Source of the DNA: Agrobacterium larrymoorei
Lineage (GTDB): Bacteria > Pseudomonadota > Alphaproteobacteria > Rhizobiales > Rhizobiaceae
Direction: 5' to 3'
NCBI RefSeq assembly: GCF_013322225.1
Contig: NZ_JAAMFB010000005.1
Location: 124,001-188,000, forward strand
DNA: 64,000 nucleotides
The notes under the pieces were generated by a model that had not been told where the DNA came from, did no database searches, and saw nothing but the letters and a program-made list of their open reading frames with translations. The position numbers and the translations under genes were made by a program. Of the stretch, positions 28,729 to 38,175 are shown piece by piece. Positions within the stretch are counted from its first letter, which is position 1, and each line of letters begins with the position of its first letter.

Positions 28729-28918
28729 CGGGTGGACTCTTTCACATGACACCGGAAAATGATCGTCACGTTCGCATGCCGGTGCGCGCGAATTGGTAAA
28801 GAGCGTTCATTAAACGCCGCGATCTTGCTGAAACTTTTCAATAAGGTTAGCGCGCGGTTTTAAAACAGGGTGAATCAATGGTAATAACCGTGACAGTGGC
28901 TGAGAGACGTGGTGAGCA

Positions 28919-29544
<626 letters not shown>

Positions 29545-29548
<4 letters not shown>

Positions 29549-29988
29549 CGAAGTTGCTCAGAGGCCTTTTCGCTTTCCTGCTGCTGGGTTCAGTCGCCTC
29601 CCAATCCTTTGCCGAGCAGCGGGTGGTGGACGGTATGTGGCTGGATGAGGGCGAACATCTTATAAAGGAGGCGATGCCGCAATCCGGCCCGCTTTCGCTT
29701 AAAGGTTGGACGCGGCAGGGCAGGGGTGATGTCTATCGGCTTAAGGTGAGGGGTGGCGAAAAGCTGAAGATCAGCCTTTCCAGCAGCAGCGAATTCGTGG
29801 TGATGGCCATCTTCGACTTTGCCAAGCCTGAAGATGACGCAATCTTTTTCAGCGATATTGGCAGCAATATCGCGGAGTTGACCCCTAAGGCGGATACGGA
29901 ATGGCTGATCCGGCCGATCCTCGTGCTCAGTTCGTCCCGTCGCGGGCTGGGTGCCAATTATACGATCACGGTGGAAAGGCAGCCGTAA
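29545..29988 (+). CDS. Secreted protein of unknown function
   Basis: A 147-aa protein beginning with GTG at 29545 (GTGA overlap with tag; GGAG 11 nt upstream). A signal peptide is clear (LLRGLFAFLLLGSVASQSFA, cleavage before EQRVVDG), so it is periplasmic or secreted. The mature part is mostly beta-strand-like (VYRLKVRGGEKLKISLSS, SEFVVMAIFDFAKP), resembling in character pre-peptidase C-type beta domains, but I do not recognise a family. Coupling to tag suggests co-expression without implying related function. It converges on the UPF0324 gene with a 20-nt gap. Confidence 0.75.
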
Positions 29989-30008
29989 GTAAGAGCGGCT
30001 GCCCTGTT

Positions 30009-31049
30009 TCAGTATCCGATGATCCAGATCAGGCCGACTGAAAGAAAGCAGAGGAAAAGCAGCGACAGTGTTGCCGCGCTGATGACCTTGCCGCCAGCAT
30101 GGCGAAGGGTGCGAATGTCGACGGACAGGCCAAGCGCCGCCATGGACATGATGGTCAGCGTATTGGAGACACTGGCGATCGGCTTCAACGCCATCTCGGG
30201 AATGAGGCCGAGGGAACGCGCCATGATCATCAACACGAAGCCGAGAATGAACCACGGCACCATTTTCTGAAGGCTCAGGCGTCCCTCGCCACCGCGGCCA
30301 TGAATGATCGATAGCGTTGTCACGACCGGACCCAGCATCAGCACGCGGATGAGCTTCACAACGGTACCCGTCTGCACGGCGAGCGCGCCGAAAGGCGTTG
30401 TTGCGGCCAGTACCTGTGGTACGGCGTAGACTGTCATCCCGGCGAAAACCCCGTAATGCATCGCATCGAGTGACATCGCGCCCGCGATAAGAGGCATGAG
30501 CATGACGGCGACGACGCCAAGCACGGCGGTGAAGGCAATCGATGCAGCCACATCATCCGCCTTCGCGCCGATGGCGGGTGCAGCGGCGGCAATGGCAGAG
30601 TTTCCGCAGATGGAGTTTCCGCAGGCGACGAGGATGGCGAGCTTCGGTGAAAGACCGATGAGGCGGCTGATGCCGTAACTGCCGAGAAGAGAGAGCGCGA
30701 CGACGCCTGCAATGCCGATGATCAAAAGACCGCCCGCTCCCTTCAGGATGGAAAGGCTGAGCGATGCGCCAAGCAGAACGACGGCCACTTCCAGAAGGGT
30801 CTTTGCGCTGAACTTGATGCCGGCGGCAGCCGCTTGCGGAAGGGGAGCGAAGCTGCGCAACACGACGCCAACAAGAATCGCGATAACCAGATCGCCCAGC
30901 CATGCATGGCCGAATGCCTGCGCCTGCGCGCGTTCAGCCAAAATCGCAGCGGCGCTGACGGCGGCGCACAGGAGAATGCCGGGCGTCATCGACCAGAGAG
31001 GACGAAGCGGAAGCGTGTGTGACAATTTGGAAGCCGGGTTATGTGCCAT
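30009..31049 (-). CDS. UPF0324 (YeiH-type) membrane protein
   Basis: A 346-aa integral membrane protein of the UPF0324/YeiH family, annotated as putative sulfate exporters; no substrate is established. About 10 hydrophobic segments are visible, with the family block LVACGNSICGNSAIAAAAP and VYAVPQVLAA, and the AALGLSVDIRTL ending. ATG 31049 is preferred (MAHNPASKLSH). It is divergent from a YeiE/CysL-like LysR gene, the usual partner, with a perfect inverted repeat in the 82-bp gap. Confidence 0.9.
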   Translation of the reverse strand: MAHNPASKLSHTLPLRPLWSMTPGILLCAAVSAAAILAERAQAQAFGHAWLGDLVIAILVGVVLRSFAPLPQAAAAGIKFSAKTLLEVAVVLLGASLSLSILKGAGGLLIIGIAGVVALSLLGSYGISRLIGLSPKLAILVACGNSICGNSAIAAAAPAIGAKADDVAASIAFTAVLGVVAVMLMPLIAGAMSLDAMHYGVFAGMTVYAVPQVLAATTPFGALAVQTGTVVKLIRVLMLGPVVTTLSIIHGRGGEGRLSLQKMVPWFILGFVLMIMARSLGLIPEMALKPIASVSNTLTIMSMAALGLSVDIRTLRHAGGKVISAATLSLLFLCFLSVGLIWIIGY

Positions 31050-31104
31050 GCCAAGAATAATCGCTCGACAATCCATTTCATTCCATCAAATAATGTGGCA
31101 TGTT

Positions 31105-31125
31105 TCATTCGGTAAAATCGAATGA
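31105..31125. promoter_or_regulatory. Inverted repeat between UPF0324 and LysR genes
   Basis: TCATTCG-N7-CGAATGA, perfect 7-bp arms. It ends 6 nt before the LysR start codon, so it could be an autoregulatory LysR site also serving the divergent transporter gene. Confidence 0.55.
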
Positions 31126-31131
31126 TTAGAG

Positions 31132-32046
31132 ATGACCTTTGAACAGCTGAGAATATTCGTAGCAGTCGCCGAGCGACAACATCTGACACGCGCAGCGGAA
31201 GCGCTCAGCCTGACGCCTTCTGCCGTCAGTTCCGCCATCAAGGCGCTGGAGGCCTATTATAATGTCGGCCTGTTTCACCGCGTCGGCAGAGGTATCGAGC
31301 TGACGGAAAGCGGGCGCGTGTTTCTCGAGGAGGCGCGTGCCACCCTCAATCGGGTTCGCGGCGCCGAACTTGCGCTGTCCGAAATGGGCGGCCTGACCCG
31401 TGGAGAGATCAACGTCTTCGCCAGCCAGACGATCGCCAGCTACTGGCTTCCGCCGATCCTGATGCAGTTCAAGCAGCTTTACCCCGGCGTTGCGGTAAAG
31501 CTGGAGGTCGGCAATACCAGAATGGTGACGGAGGCAGTGCTGAAGGGCTTCGCCGAAATCGGCTTCATCGAGGGTGATATCGATGAACCGGCGCTCTCGG
31601 TAAGGCCGGTGGTGGCGGATAAGCTGCTGGTCGTCGTCGGTCCGGTGCATCCTTTTGCCGATGGACGCTATCTCGTTCCGGAAGATATCAGGTCAACGAA
31701 CTGGGTGCTTCGCGAACAGGGTTCCGGCACCCGCTCCGCCTTCGAGGCGGCGTTGCGCGCCATGGGAATATCGCTCAGCGACCTGAATGTGACGCTGGAA
31801 TTGCCGTCGAATGAGGCGGTGGTCGCTGCGGCGCGCGCAGGGGGTGCCGCTGCCGTCGTCTCCGCATCGGTCGCTGCTCTCATGCTGCGGCAGGGCTTGC
31901 TTGTGCGCGCCGGCATCGATCTGCCCGCCAGAAGCTTTGCGCTTCTGACGCATAAGGAACGACGCAGCAGCCGTGCATCGGTGGAGTTGGAGCGGCTGAG
32001 TCGGGAATCGTCGGAGCGGTACAAAACCGGCCTTGCAGGTCTCTAA
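31132..32046 (+). CDS. LysR-family regulator of the adjacent UPF0324 gene
   Basis: A 304-aa LysR regulator of the CysL/YeiE/CbbR-like branch: helix-turn-helix MTFEQLRIFVAVAERQHLTRAAE, then TPSAVSSAIKALEAYY, and a ligand domain starting about residue 90 (GEINVFASQTIASYWLPPIL). It is divergent from the YeiH-type gene, an association common in proteobacteria; YeiE proteins have been linked to sulfite. Its ligand here is not known. It is followed by a small hairpin shared with the convergent DUF305 gene. Confidence 0.88.
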   Translation: MTFEQLRIFVAVAERQHLTRAAEALSLTPSAVSSAIKALEAYYNVGLFHRVGRGIELTESGRVFLEEARATLNRVRGAELALSEMGGLTRGEINVFASQTIASYWLPPILMQFKQLYPGVAVKLEVGNTRMVTEAVLKGFAEIGFIEGDIDEPALSVRPVVADKLLVVVGPVHPFADGRYLVPEDIRSTNWVLREQGSGTRSAFEAALRAMGISLSDLNVTLELPSNEAVVAAARAGGAAAVVSASVAALMLRQGLLVRAGIDLPARSFALLTHKERRSSRASVELERLSRESSERYKTGLAGL

Positions 32047-32065
32047 GCACCCCCCCGAAAGGAAA

Positions 32066-32087
32066 GAAGCGCCACGAATGGCGCTTC
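32066..32087. terminator. Convergent hairpin between LysR and DUF305 genes
   Basis: GAAGCGCCA/TGGCGCTTC, 9-bp stem, 4-nt loop. It has no strong T tract on either strand, so it is only a likely bidirectional stop. Confidence 0.5.
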
Positions 32088-32096
32088 GGTGATCTC

Positions 32097-32474
32097 TCAA
32101 TAGCCTTTGGACTTCAGCCATTCCTTCATCATGGCAATCTCGGCTTCCTGGGCCTTGATCACCTCTTCGGCCAGCTTGCGGATTTCCGGGTCTTTCCCGT
32201 ATTCCAACTGGACCTTTGCCATATCGATGGCGCCCTGGTGATGCGGGATCATGCCACGCACGAAGTCCACATCGGCGTTGCCGGTATAGTCTACCGCCAT
32301 ATCGCCGTGCATCCTCTTCGCGACCGCCTCGAACGCCTTGGTCGAGGCGCTTTCACTGCTTGTCGTGGTTTTGGACATGTCGTGGCCAGCATGGCCGTTT
32401 GTTTCCTGAGCCGATGCTGGTACGGACAAGGCAACCGCCATTGCTGCTGCAAGGACGAGCGTTTTGATAGACAT
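32097..32474 (-). CDS. DUF305 secreted protein (CopM-like)
   Basis: A 125-aa exported protein with a signal peptide ([18 protein letters not shown]) and a DUF305 ferritin-like helical domain ([35 protein letters not shown]). The HHQGAIDM block and Met/His-rich stretches (HAGHDMSK) are typical of copper-binding DUF305/CopM proteins. It is downstream of another small His/Met/Cys-containing secreted protein on the same strand, so copper handling in the periplasm is a reasonable inference; it is not shown. Confidence 0.85.
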   Translation of the reverse strand: MSIKTLVLAAAMAVALSVPASAQETNGHAGHDMSKTTTSSESASTKAFEAVAKRMHGDMAVDYTGNADVDFVRGMIPHHQGAIDMAKVQLEYGKDPEIRKLAEEVIKAQEAEIAMMKEWLKSKGY

Positions 32475-32528
32475 GGATTTTCCTTCCTGTGTCTGAATAT
32501 TTCGATGATTCGACTGATGAAAACGAAT

Positions 32529-32900
32529 TCAGGCGCGGGGAGGAGGTAACGGCGGGGACGACAGATTGCCGATGAAGGCGCGTTGCAGATGGGGCATCGG
32601 TGCTGCGTGCGGTGCCTGACCCTTTTCGGTAAATGTCAGTTCCGGCAGCAAGACGAGGCAGGCCGCGCAAAAGGGCGCATGTGTCATGGTGTCTTTATGC
32701 GGGCAGGGGTCTTGCTGACCGGAAGCTTCGCCTCCCGCCGCATCCATGGCGTGTTCGCCATGGTGGCCCGTCTGCTTCTCAAGCGGTGTGGAACCATGCA
32801 TCTCAGATGGCAGCGCAAACACGTTCGCCGTCGCCATGCCGGGCATATAGCCGTACATGAGGCAGGCAAGAAACATCAATGTCCGAACAACAATGCGCAT
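32529..32900 (-). CDS. Small secreted metal-ligand-rich protein, DUF2946-like
   Basis: A 123-aa protein with an N-terminal hydrophobic signal (MRIVVRTLMFLACLMYGYM) and a His/Met/Cys-rich body: TGHHGEHAMDAAG, DPCPHKDTMTHAPFCAACL. The paired Cys and His residues near 72-94 recall DUF2946, a family near copper-resistance genes. The C-terminus ends in a proline run (SSPPLPPPRA). It lies 54 nt upstream of the DUF305 gene and is probably co-transcribed with it. The family call is tentative. Confidence 0.65.
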   Translation of the reverse strand: MRIVVRTLMFLACLMYGYMPGMATANVFALPSEMHGSTPLEKQTGHHGEHAMDAAGGEASGQQDPCPHKDTMTHAPFCAACLVLLPELTFTEKGQAPHAAPMPHLQRAFIGNLSSPPLPPPRA

Positions 32901-32947
32901 GACGGTGAGCTTATCTCGCCGATCTTGATAAGAAAATGGCGCTCAGA

Positions 32948-32981
32948 GCATTTCCAGCGAAAGTGCGAAGCGGTTTTGCGT
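32948..32981. repeat. Dispersed intergenic repeat, copy 1
   Basis: A 34-base unit starting GCATTTCCAGCGAAAGTG and ending GCGGTTTTGCGT, found again with two differences at 45415-45448. The TTTCCAGC...GCGGTTTTGCG sequence is a type of intergenic element I recognise as common in Rhizobiaceae. It lies between the DUF2946-like and methyltransferase-like genes. Confidence 0.7.
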
Positions 32982-32986
32982 AGAGA

Positions 32987-33751
32987 CTAGCGTACTTCGC
33001 TGGCAACCACCCTGTGGATGATCTGATAGTCCCGGCTTTCCTCTCCGAATGGCGCAACCGGCCAGTCCCACCGATGCGCGATCTTCGGCACCTCCACACC
33101 ATGCAGCAAATCTTGGTGCTGGTGCAGTTTTCCGTTTTTGTCGATGATGTCGAAGGCAGTATCGGTAACGAGGCAGACCTTGCAGGGCAGGCCCGCGAGC
33201 CCATCGACATGCGCCTTGATCAGCCTTGGCTGCGTATCCCCCGGCACCAAGCCTGCCGGTTCCTTTTCCATGCGATGCCGCGCCCCGGTGCCGATTTGCG
33301 AAAGCAGGTTGGCCGAAACGACGAGATCGAGGTAGGGCACCATTCGCAGAAAGCTCAAAGGCTCCAACTCGCCGCCCGCCTTTAGCTCATCATATCCGGA
33401 AAGATCGCGGCTGTTCAGGACGACGTTGCGGTATTTACGTGCATAAAGCTTGGTACGAACGCTGGCCAGATGCACGAGATCGACCAGAACCACGGTATCG
33501 AAAGCTGCGGCAAGCTGTTGCCACGGCACATCGCGCAACAGCCCGGAGCCCAACACCACCGCCGTCCGCCTCTGCTTCAGCTTGCCAGCGGTGGAAAGAA
33601 TGAAACGCTTGCTGTTCTGCTCATGCTCCGCCCACGTCTTGCCGCAACGGTTGGCCCGAGCCCAGAGATTGACCGAATATTTGATGTAAGGACGAAATTC
33701 CGGCTGCGTCTTTCGGTAGGTCGCAGCATAATTCAAGGCTTCGAGGATCAT
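32987..33751 (-). CDS. Unrecognised protein with methyltransferase-like Rossmann motifs
   Basis: A 254-aa protein I cannot place in a named family. The middle reads like a class I SAM-dependent methyltransferase: a glycine loop after a strand (TAVVLGSGLLRDVP, about residues 63-76), an acidic strand end (VVLVDLVHLA), a third strand (RNVVLNSRDLSG) and a hydrophobic strand IV (LDLVVSANLLSQIG). The N-terminal ~60 residues are basic and aromatic. There is no signal or membrane segment. It lies 3 nt downstream of the RelE-type toxin on the same strand and so may be read through from that operon, but its codon use is like the rest of the genome. Function unknown. Confidence 0.6.
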   Translation of the reverse strand: MILEALNYAATYRKTQPEFRPYIKYSVNLWARANRCGKTWAEHEQNSKRFILSTAGKLKQRRTAVVLGSGLLRDVPWQQLAAAFDTVVLVDLVHLASVRTKLYARKYRNVVLNSRDLSGYDELKAGGELEPLSFLRMVPYLDLVVSANLLSQIGTGARHRMEKEPAGLVPGDTQPRLIKAHVDGLAGLPCKVCLVTDTAFDIIDKNGKLHQHQDLLHGVEVPKIAHRWDWPVAPFGEESRDYQIIHRVVASEVR

Positions 33752-33754
33752 GGA

Positions 33755-34024
33755 TTAGCGATAGACTTCCCGGCGGTGGCCGATTTCGATGACGACAATG
33801 AAAAGTTTTTGATCCTGAATGTCACATATGATGCGATAGTCACCGACGCGATAACGCCAGAAATTGCCGAGTTCGGAGCCTTGAAGGGCTTGACCGGTTC
33901 GTCTTGGATTGTTGTCTGCGGCTATTCGATCAGTTAAGAACGCGATGATCCGCGTTGCGTCCTGTCTGCCGAGCTTTTTCAGTTGCTTGCGCGCGGATTC
34001 CCGAAATTCAATTTCCCAGATCAA
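33755..34024 (-). CDS. RelE/ParE-family toxin
   Basis: An 89-aa toxin of the RelE/ParE superfamily: MIWEIEFRESARKQLKKLGRQ start, LQGSELGNFWRYRVGDYRIICDI centre (given as residues 47-69) and VVIEIGHRREVYR end. The RYRVGDYR and H-R-x-x-V-Y end are the RelE hallmarks, pointing to ribosome-dependent mRNA cleavage, though ParE-type gyrase poisoning cannot be excluded. Its start overlaps the antitoxin end by 17 nt. Like many chromosomal toxin modules, this pair sits in a gene junction between housekeeping genes. Confidence 0.9.
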   Translation of the reverse strand: MIWEIEFRESARKQLKKLGRQDATRIIAFLTDRIAADNNPRRTGQALQGSELGNFWRYRVGDYRIICDIQDQKLFIVVIEIGHRREVYR

Positions 34025-34241
34025 GATCGCGCATCACTTCTTCAAGAGTGTAGGTGCGCTCACCATTTGCGATGTGCTGTCGCGTCGCCTCCTCCGACAG
34101 ATACAAATCCTCCATATCCTCGATATGCTTTTCGATGGCTTCGCGGATATAAAAGGCGGAGGTGCGCCCCGTGCGTTCGGAAAGCGCCTTCAAGCGTTCG
34201 AAGGTTTCGTCCGGTAGTCGGATGGCGGTCTGTTTGCTCAT
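34008..34241 (-). CDS. Ribbon-helix-helix antitoxin
   Basis: A 77-aa antitoxin with an N-terminal ribbon-helix-helix DNA-binding fold (TAIRLPDETFERLKALSERTG, then SAFYIREAIEKHIED) and a C-terminal toxin-binding tail (YTLEEVMRDLDLGN). It precedes the toxin with a 17-nt overlap, the usual order. A 16-base palindrome lies 25 nt upstream of its start codon and is the likely autoregulatory operator. Confidence 0.9.
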   Translation of the reverse strand: MSKQTAIRLPDETFERLKALSERTGRTSAFYIREAIEKHIEDMEDLYLSEEATRQHIANGERTYTLEEVMRDLDLGN

Positions 34242-34266
34242 GGTTTTGCCCTCATCGAGGTAAAGT

Positions 34267-34282
34267 GGGATACGTGTATCCC
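34267..34282 (-). promoter_or_regulatory. Palindromic operator of the toxin-antitoxin pair
   Basis: GGGATAC-GT-GTATCCC, perfect 7-bp arms, 25 nt upstream of the antitoxin start. The position and symmetry fit an RHH antitoxin dimer-pair site. Confidence 0.6.
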
Positions 34283-34395
34283 GTTTAACACGTTCTTCAC
34301 GTCAATGCCAGCAAATCCCGGCGCTTGGCCTTGCCGCACAGGGCGTCATCCTCTAATAGACCGGCTTGATTTCAAGAGAAAATTGGACCGGCATC

Positions 34396-35880
34396 ATGAG
34401 CGAAAAAGCAAAAAAGCCTCAGAAACTGAAAGCCCGCCTGCCGCGCGGCTTCGTGGACCGCTCGGCTGCCGATATCCATGCCACCAATGAGATGATCGAG
34501 AAAATCCGCAAGGTCTACGAGCTGTACGGCTTCGACCCCATCGAGACACCACTGTTCGAGTATACCGATGCGCTCGGCAAGTTCCTGCCAGATAGCGACC
34601 GTCCCAACGAAGGCGTGTTTTCGCTCCAGGACGATGACGACCAGTGGATGAGCCTGCGCTATGACCTCACAGCTCCACTCGCCCGCCACGTCGCGGAAAA
34701 CTTCAACGAAATCCAGCTGCCTTACCGCACCTATCGCGCCGGTTACGTTTTCCGTAACGAGAAGCCCGGCCCCGGCCGCTTCCGCCAGTTCATGCAGTTC
34801 GACGCCGATAGCGTCGGCGCACCGGGCGTACAGGCCGATGCCGAAATGTGCATGATGATGGCCGATACGCTGGAAGCGCTCGGCATCAAGCGCGGCGATT
34901 ACGTCATCCGCGTCAATAACCGCAAGGTTATCGATGGTGTAATGGAAGCCGCTGACCTTGGTGGAGATGAAAACAGTGGACGGCGTCTTGGCGTTCTTCG
35001 TGCAATTGATAAGCTAGACAAGTTCGGCTTTGATGGCGTCAAGTTGTTGCTTGGGCCAGGCCGGAAAGATGAATCTGGTGATTTCACCAAAGGCGCAGGC
35101 CTTTCGGATCAACAGATAAACTTCATCATCAGCTACCTCCAAGACGAAGAATTTTATCCGAAAAGCGATTTATACGCTCAGGGTTACGGCGAATTGTTCA
35201 CGATCGAGGAACTGGTAAGAGCTGCTGGTTACGGCGCTGACCGTATCAAGATTGATCCTTCAGTGATCCGAGGCCTCGAATACTACACCGGCCCCGTCTA
35301 CGAAGCCGAACTCACCTTCGACGTCACCAACGAAAAAGGCGAAAAGGTCGTCTTCGGTTCTGTCGGGGGTGGCGGTCGTTATGATGGCCTTGTGTCGCGT
35401 TTCATGGGTCAGCCCGTTCCCGCAACCGGCTTCTCCATCGGCGTCTCACGCCTGATGACGGCGCTGAAAAACCTTGGCAAGCTCGGTCAGGCAAAACCGC
35501 TCGCGCCGGTTCTAGTCACCGTCATGGATGGCGATGTCGAGAGCATGGGTCGCTACCAGCGTTTCACGCAGGCTCTGCGCGCTGAGGGTATTCGCGCTGA
35601 GATGTATCAGGGTAACTGGAAGAAATTCGGCAACCAGCTGAAATATGCCGACCGGATGGGTGCGCCCGTTGCCATCATTCAGGGTGGTGACGAGCGCGAA
35701 CAGGGCGTCGTACAGATCAAGGACTTGATCGAAGGCAAGCGGCTTTCCGGCGAGATCGAGGATAATGCGGCATGGCGCGAAGCGCGTGTTGCACAGGAGG
35801 TCGTGCCGGAAGCCGAACTGGTCGCCAAGGTGAAGGAAATTCTGGCTGCGCAGGCCGAAGACCGGCGTCGGGCGGGCTGA
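34396..35880 (+). CDS. hisS: Histidyl-tRNA synthetase
   Basis: Class II synthetase charging tRNA-His; 494 aa. Motif 1 region is near residues 25-60, motif 2 is [25 protein letters not shown] (residues 109-133), HisA is [12 protein letters not shown], and motif 3 is [10 protein letters not shown]. The C-terminal anticodon domain follows. It is of the long, eukaryote-like HisRS type of the alphaproteobacterial clade that lost G-1 on tRNA-His. hisZ follows after 3 nt and hisG after that, so charging and synthesis share an operon. Codons between about 34960 and 35290 are clearly more AT-rich (CTA, TTA, ATA, AGA, AGT) than in the rest, as if that patch came from a diverged allele. Start at 34396 (MSEKAKKPQ). 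Confidence 0.96.
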   Translation: MSEKAKKPQKLKARLPRGFVDRSAADIHATNEMIEKIRKVYELYGFDPIETPLFEYTDALGKFLPDSDRPNEGVFSLQDDDDQWMSLRYDLTAPLARHVAENFNEIQLPYRTYRAGYVFRNEKPGPGRFRQFMQFDADSVGAPGVQADAEMCMMMADTLEALGIKRGDYVIRVNNRKVIDGVMEAADLGGDENSGRRLGVLRAIDKLDKFGFDGVKLLLGPGRKDESGDFTKGAGLSDQQINFIISYLQDEEFYPKSDLYAQGYGELFTIEELVRAAGYGADRIKIDPSVIRGLEYYTGPVYEAELTFDVTNEKGEKVVFGSVGGGGRYDGLVSRFMGQPVPATGFSIGVSRLMTALKNLGKLGQAKPLAPVLVTVMDGDVESMGRYQRFTQALRAEGIRAEMYQGNWKKFGNQLKYADRMGAPVAIIQGGDEREQGVVQIKDLIEGKRLSGEIEDNAAWREARVAQEVVPEAELVAKVKEILAAQAEDRRRAG

Positions 35881-35883
35881 GCT

Positions 35884-37005
35884 ATGCCCTTGATCGACAT
35901 GCCGGAATTTTCCGGGGAGCTGCTGGAAGAGTTTGCTGCACGCAGGACGACGCGGGTCAATACCCCGGTCATCCAGCCCGCCGCTCCGTTTCTGGATATG
36001 GCGGGCGAGGATTTGCGCCGCCGCATCTTTCTAACGGAAAATGAAACTGGCGAAAGCCTGTGCCTGCGGCCCGAATTCACCATTCCCGTCTGCCTTCGCC
36101 ACATCGAAACGGCCACGGGCACACCGAAGCGCTATTCCTATCTCGGCGAGGTCTTCCGCCAGCGCCGTGAGGGCTCCAGCGAGTTCTATCAGGCAGGCAT
36201 CGAGGATCTGGGCGATACGGATATCGCCGCAGCCGATGCCCGCGCAATCAGCGATGCGACCGCTGTCCTGAAGCGATTGCTGCCGGGCCGTGCGCTGTCC
36301 ACCAAACTTGGCGATCAGCAAGTGTTCGAAGCCGTCATCGCCGCACTCGGCCTACCACTCGGCTGGCAGAAGCGGATGGTGCAGGCCTTTGGCGATACCG
36401 CTCAGCTGGATGCGCTTCTCGAAAGTCTCGTCAGCCCGAAGCCGATGACCGGTCTCGATGCGCGGGTGGCGGGTCTTTTGGCCACGGGCGAGGAAACGGT
36501 GCTGGTCGATTACATCGATAACGTCATGCAGGAAACCGGCTACTCCACCAATGCCAGCCGCCCGCCACAGGAAATCGCCCGCCGTCTGCGTGAAAAGTTG
36601 GCGCTTGCCGCTACGCGCCTGCCAGACGAAAGCTTCCAGTTGCTGAAGCAGTTTCTGGCTTTGCAGGCACCGCTGTCGCAAGCCTCGCAAACGCTGTCCG
36701 ATTTTGCCGGGAAGGCGAAACTGAAGCTCGACGGTGCGCTGTCTGCCTTCGATAAACGTGTCGCAGCGCTTGCCAATGGCGGTGCCGATCTGGATGCCAT
36801 GACCTATGGCGCAGCCTTCGGGCGTCCGCTGGATTATTATACCGGCCTCGTCTTCGAGGTCAGCGTTCAGGGTGACGCATCGGTTCTGGCAGGCGGTGGA
36901 CGCTTTGATCGGCTGATGACGCTCTTGGGCGCAACAGACAAAATCCCTGCCGTGGGATTCTCGCTCTGGCTGGATCGTATCGGAGCCGAAAGGGCAAAGC
37001 CGTGA
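35884..37005 (+). CDS. hisZ: ATP phosphoribosyltransferase regulatory subunit HisZ
   Basis: HisRS-like protein without charging activity that forms a hetero-octamer with the short HisG and makes it active and histidine-sensitive. The 373-aa protein keeps the class II fold ([44 protein letters not shown] as the motif 2 zone at residues 80-107, [10 protein letters not shown] and [10 protein letters not shown]) but lacks the anticodon-binding domain. It is placed between hisS and hisG; its TGA overlaps the hisG GTG. Confidence 0.95.
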   Translation: MPLIDMPEFSGELLEEFAARRTTRVNTPVIQPAAPFLDMAGEDLRRRIFLTENETGESLCLRPEFTIPVCLRHIETATGTPKRYSYLGEVFRQRREGSSEFYQAGIEDLGDTDIAAADARAISDATAVLKRLLPGRALSTKLGDQQVFEAVIAALGLPLGWQKRMVQAFGDTAQLDALLESLVSPKPMTGLDARVAGLLATGEETVLVDYIDNVMQETGYSTNASRPPQEIARRLREKLALAATRLPDESFQLLKQFLALQAPLSQASQTLSDFAGKAKLKLDGALSAFDKRVAALANGGADLDAMTYGAAFGRPLDYYTGLVFEVSVQGDASVLAGGGRFDRLMTLLGATDKIPAVGFSLWLDRIGAERAKP

Positions 37006-37697
37006 CCATTACCATCGCTCTGCCCTCCAAGGGGCGTATGAAGGAAGATTCCTCCGCGATCCTCGAACGTGCCGGTATGAAGATTACCGCCATCGGCAAT
37101 GACCGCTCCTATCGCGCTCGCGTCGAAGGTCGCGACGATATCGAGATTGCTTATCTCTCGGCCTCCGAAATCGCGCGTGAGATCGGCAACGGTACGGTGG
37201 ATTTCGGTGTCACCGGCGAAGACCTCGTACGCGAAGACCTGAGCGACGTTGATCGCCGCGTCGAATTTTGCGCCCGCCTTGGCTTCGGCCACGCCGATGT
37301 CGTCGTCGCCGTGCCGGAAATCTGGCTGGATGTGGACAGCATGGCTGATCTCGGCGATGTTGCCTCCGAATTCCGCGCCCGCCATGGCCGCCGTCTGGCC
37401 ATTGCCACCAAATACTGGCGGCTGACGCAGCAGTTCTTCTCCCGCCAGCACGGCATCCAGCTTTACCGCATCGTGGAAAGCCTTGGCGCGACAGAAGGTG
37501 CACCGGCGGCAGGGCAGGCGGATATCATCGTCGATATCACATCTACCGGCTCGACACTGAAGGCGAATTACCTGAAGATTTTGACCGATGGCATCATCCT
37601 GAAATCGGAAGCCTGCTTCGTGCGTGCGCGAAAGCCCGAGCATGAGGGCAATGCGGTCATATCGGAAATCGTCTCGCGCATTCAGGCAACGCTCTAA
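37002..37697 (+). CDS. hisG: ATP phosphoribosyltransferase, short form
   Basis: First enzyme of histidine biosynthesis, joining ATP and PRPP. At 231 aa it is the short catalytic HisG, lacking the C-terminal regulatory domain and dependent on HisZ. Marks: [15 protein letters not shown] start, [13 protein letters not shown], and the PRPP-binding [16 protein letters not shown]. It starts with GTG overlapping the hisZ stop (GTGA), which couples translation. It ends the hisS-hisZ-hisG unit; no terminator hairpin is obvious in the 59 nt before the GFA gene. Confidence 0.97.
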   Translation: MTITIALPSKGRMKEDSSAILERAGMKITAIGNDRSYRARVEGRDDIEIAYLSASEIAREIGNGTVDFGVTGEDLVREDLSDVDRRVEFCARLGFGHADVVVAVPEIWLDVDSMADLGDVASEFRARHGRRLAIATKYWRLTQQFFSRQHGIQLYRIVESLGATEGAPAAGQADIIVDITSTGSTLKANYLKILTDGIILKSEACFVRARKPEHEGNAVISEIVSRIQATL

Positions 37698-37756
37698 GAC
37701 AGTCCTTGGATTGTCGTGGTTCTACGTTATCCTCTCCCTATCAAGAGGAGTGGAAA

Positions 37757-38170
37757 ATGCAGCTCACCGGCCAGTGCCATTGCGGTAATGTGAAATTCGA
37801 GGCGAATGCAAACCCGGAGCAGGTGGTTATCTGCCACTGCACCGATTGTCAGCGACTGACCGGCTCGCCCTTTCGCGTCACACTTCGGGTCAAGCGCTCT
37901 GATTTGCATCTGAGCGGCACTGAACCGAAGATTTATCGTAAGCTTGTCCATAACGGGAACATTCGCAGGCAATATTTCTGTGGCGACTGTGGCACACCGT
38001 TGCTCAGCGGCGCCGATAATGATGGCGTTGAGGAGCTTGGCATTCGCTGGGGCGCGATAAATGAACGCGCCGCCCTAAAGCCCGCCGTCCAGATATGGGC
38101 CCGCTCGAAGGTGGATTGGCTGGACGATATCGAAGCGCTGCCTGCCTATTCGAAAGACTTTCGAAAATAA
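37757..38170 (+). CDS. GFA (CENP-V type) zinc protein
   Basis: A 137-aa protein of the glutathione-dependent formaldehyde-activating (GFA) family. Zinc-binding cysteines are seen in the pattern QCHCGNVKF (CxC), ICHCTDCQR and YFCGDCGTPL. Most members are not proven formaldehyde-activating enzymes, so the activity is open. RBS AAGAGGAG lies before ATG 37757; the longer frame from 37706 is less likely. It is followed by a GC-rich hairpin, which is shared with the convergent DoxX gene. Confidence 0.85.
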   Translation: MQLTGQCHCGNVKFEANANPEQVVICHCTDCQRLTGSPFRVTLRVKRSDLHLSGTEPKIYRKLVHNGNIRRQYFCGDCGTPLLSGADNDGVEELGIRWGAINERAALKPAVQIWARSKVDWLDDIEALPAYSKDFRK

Positions 38171-38175
38171 AATAA

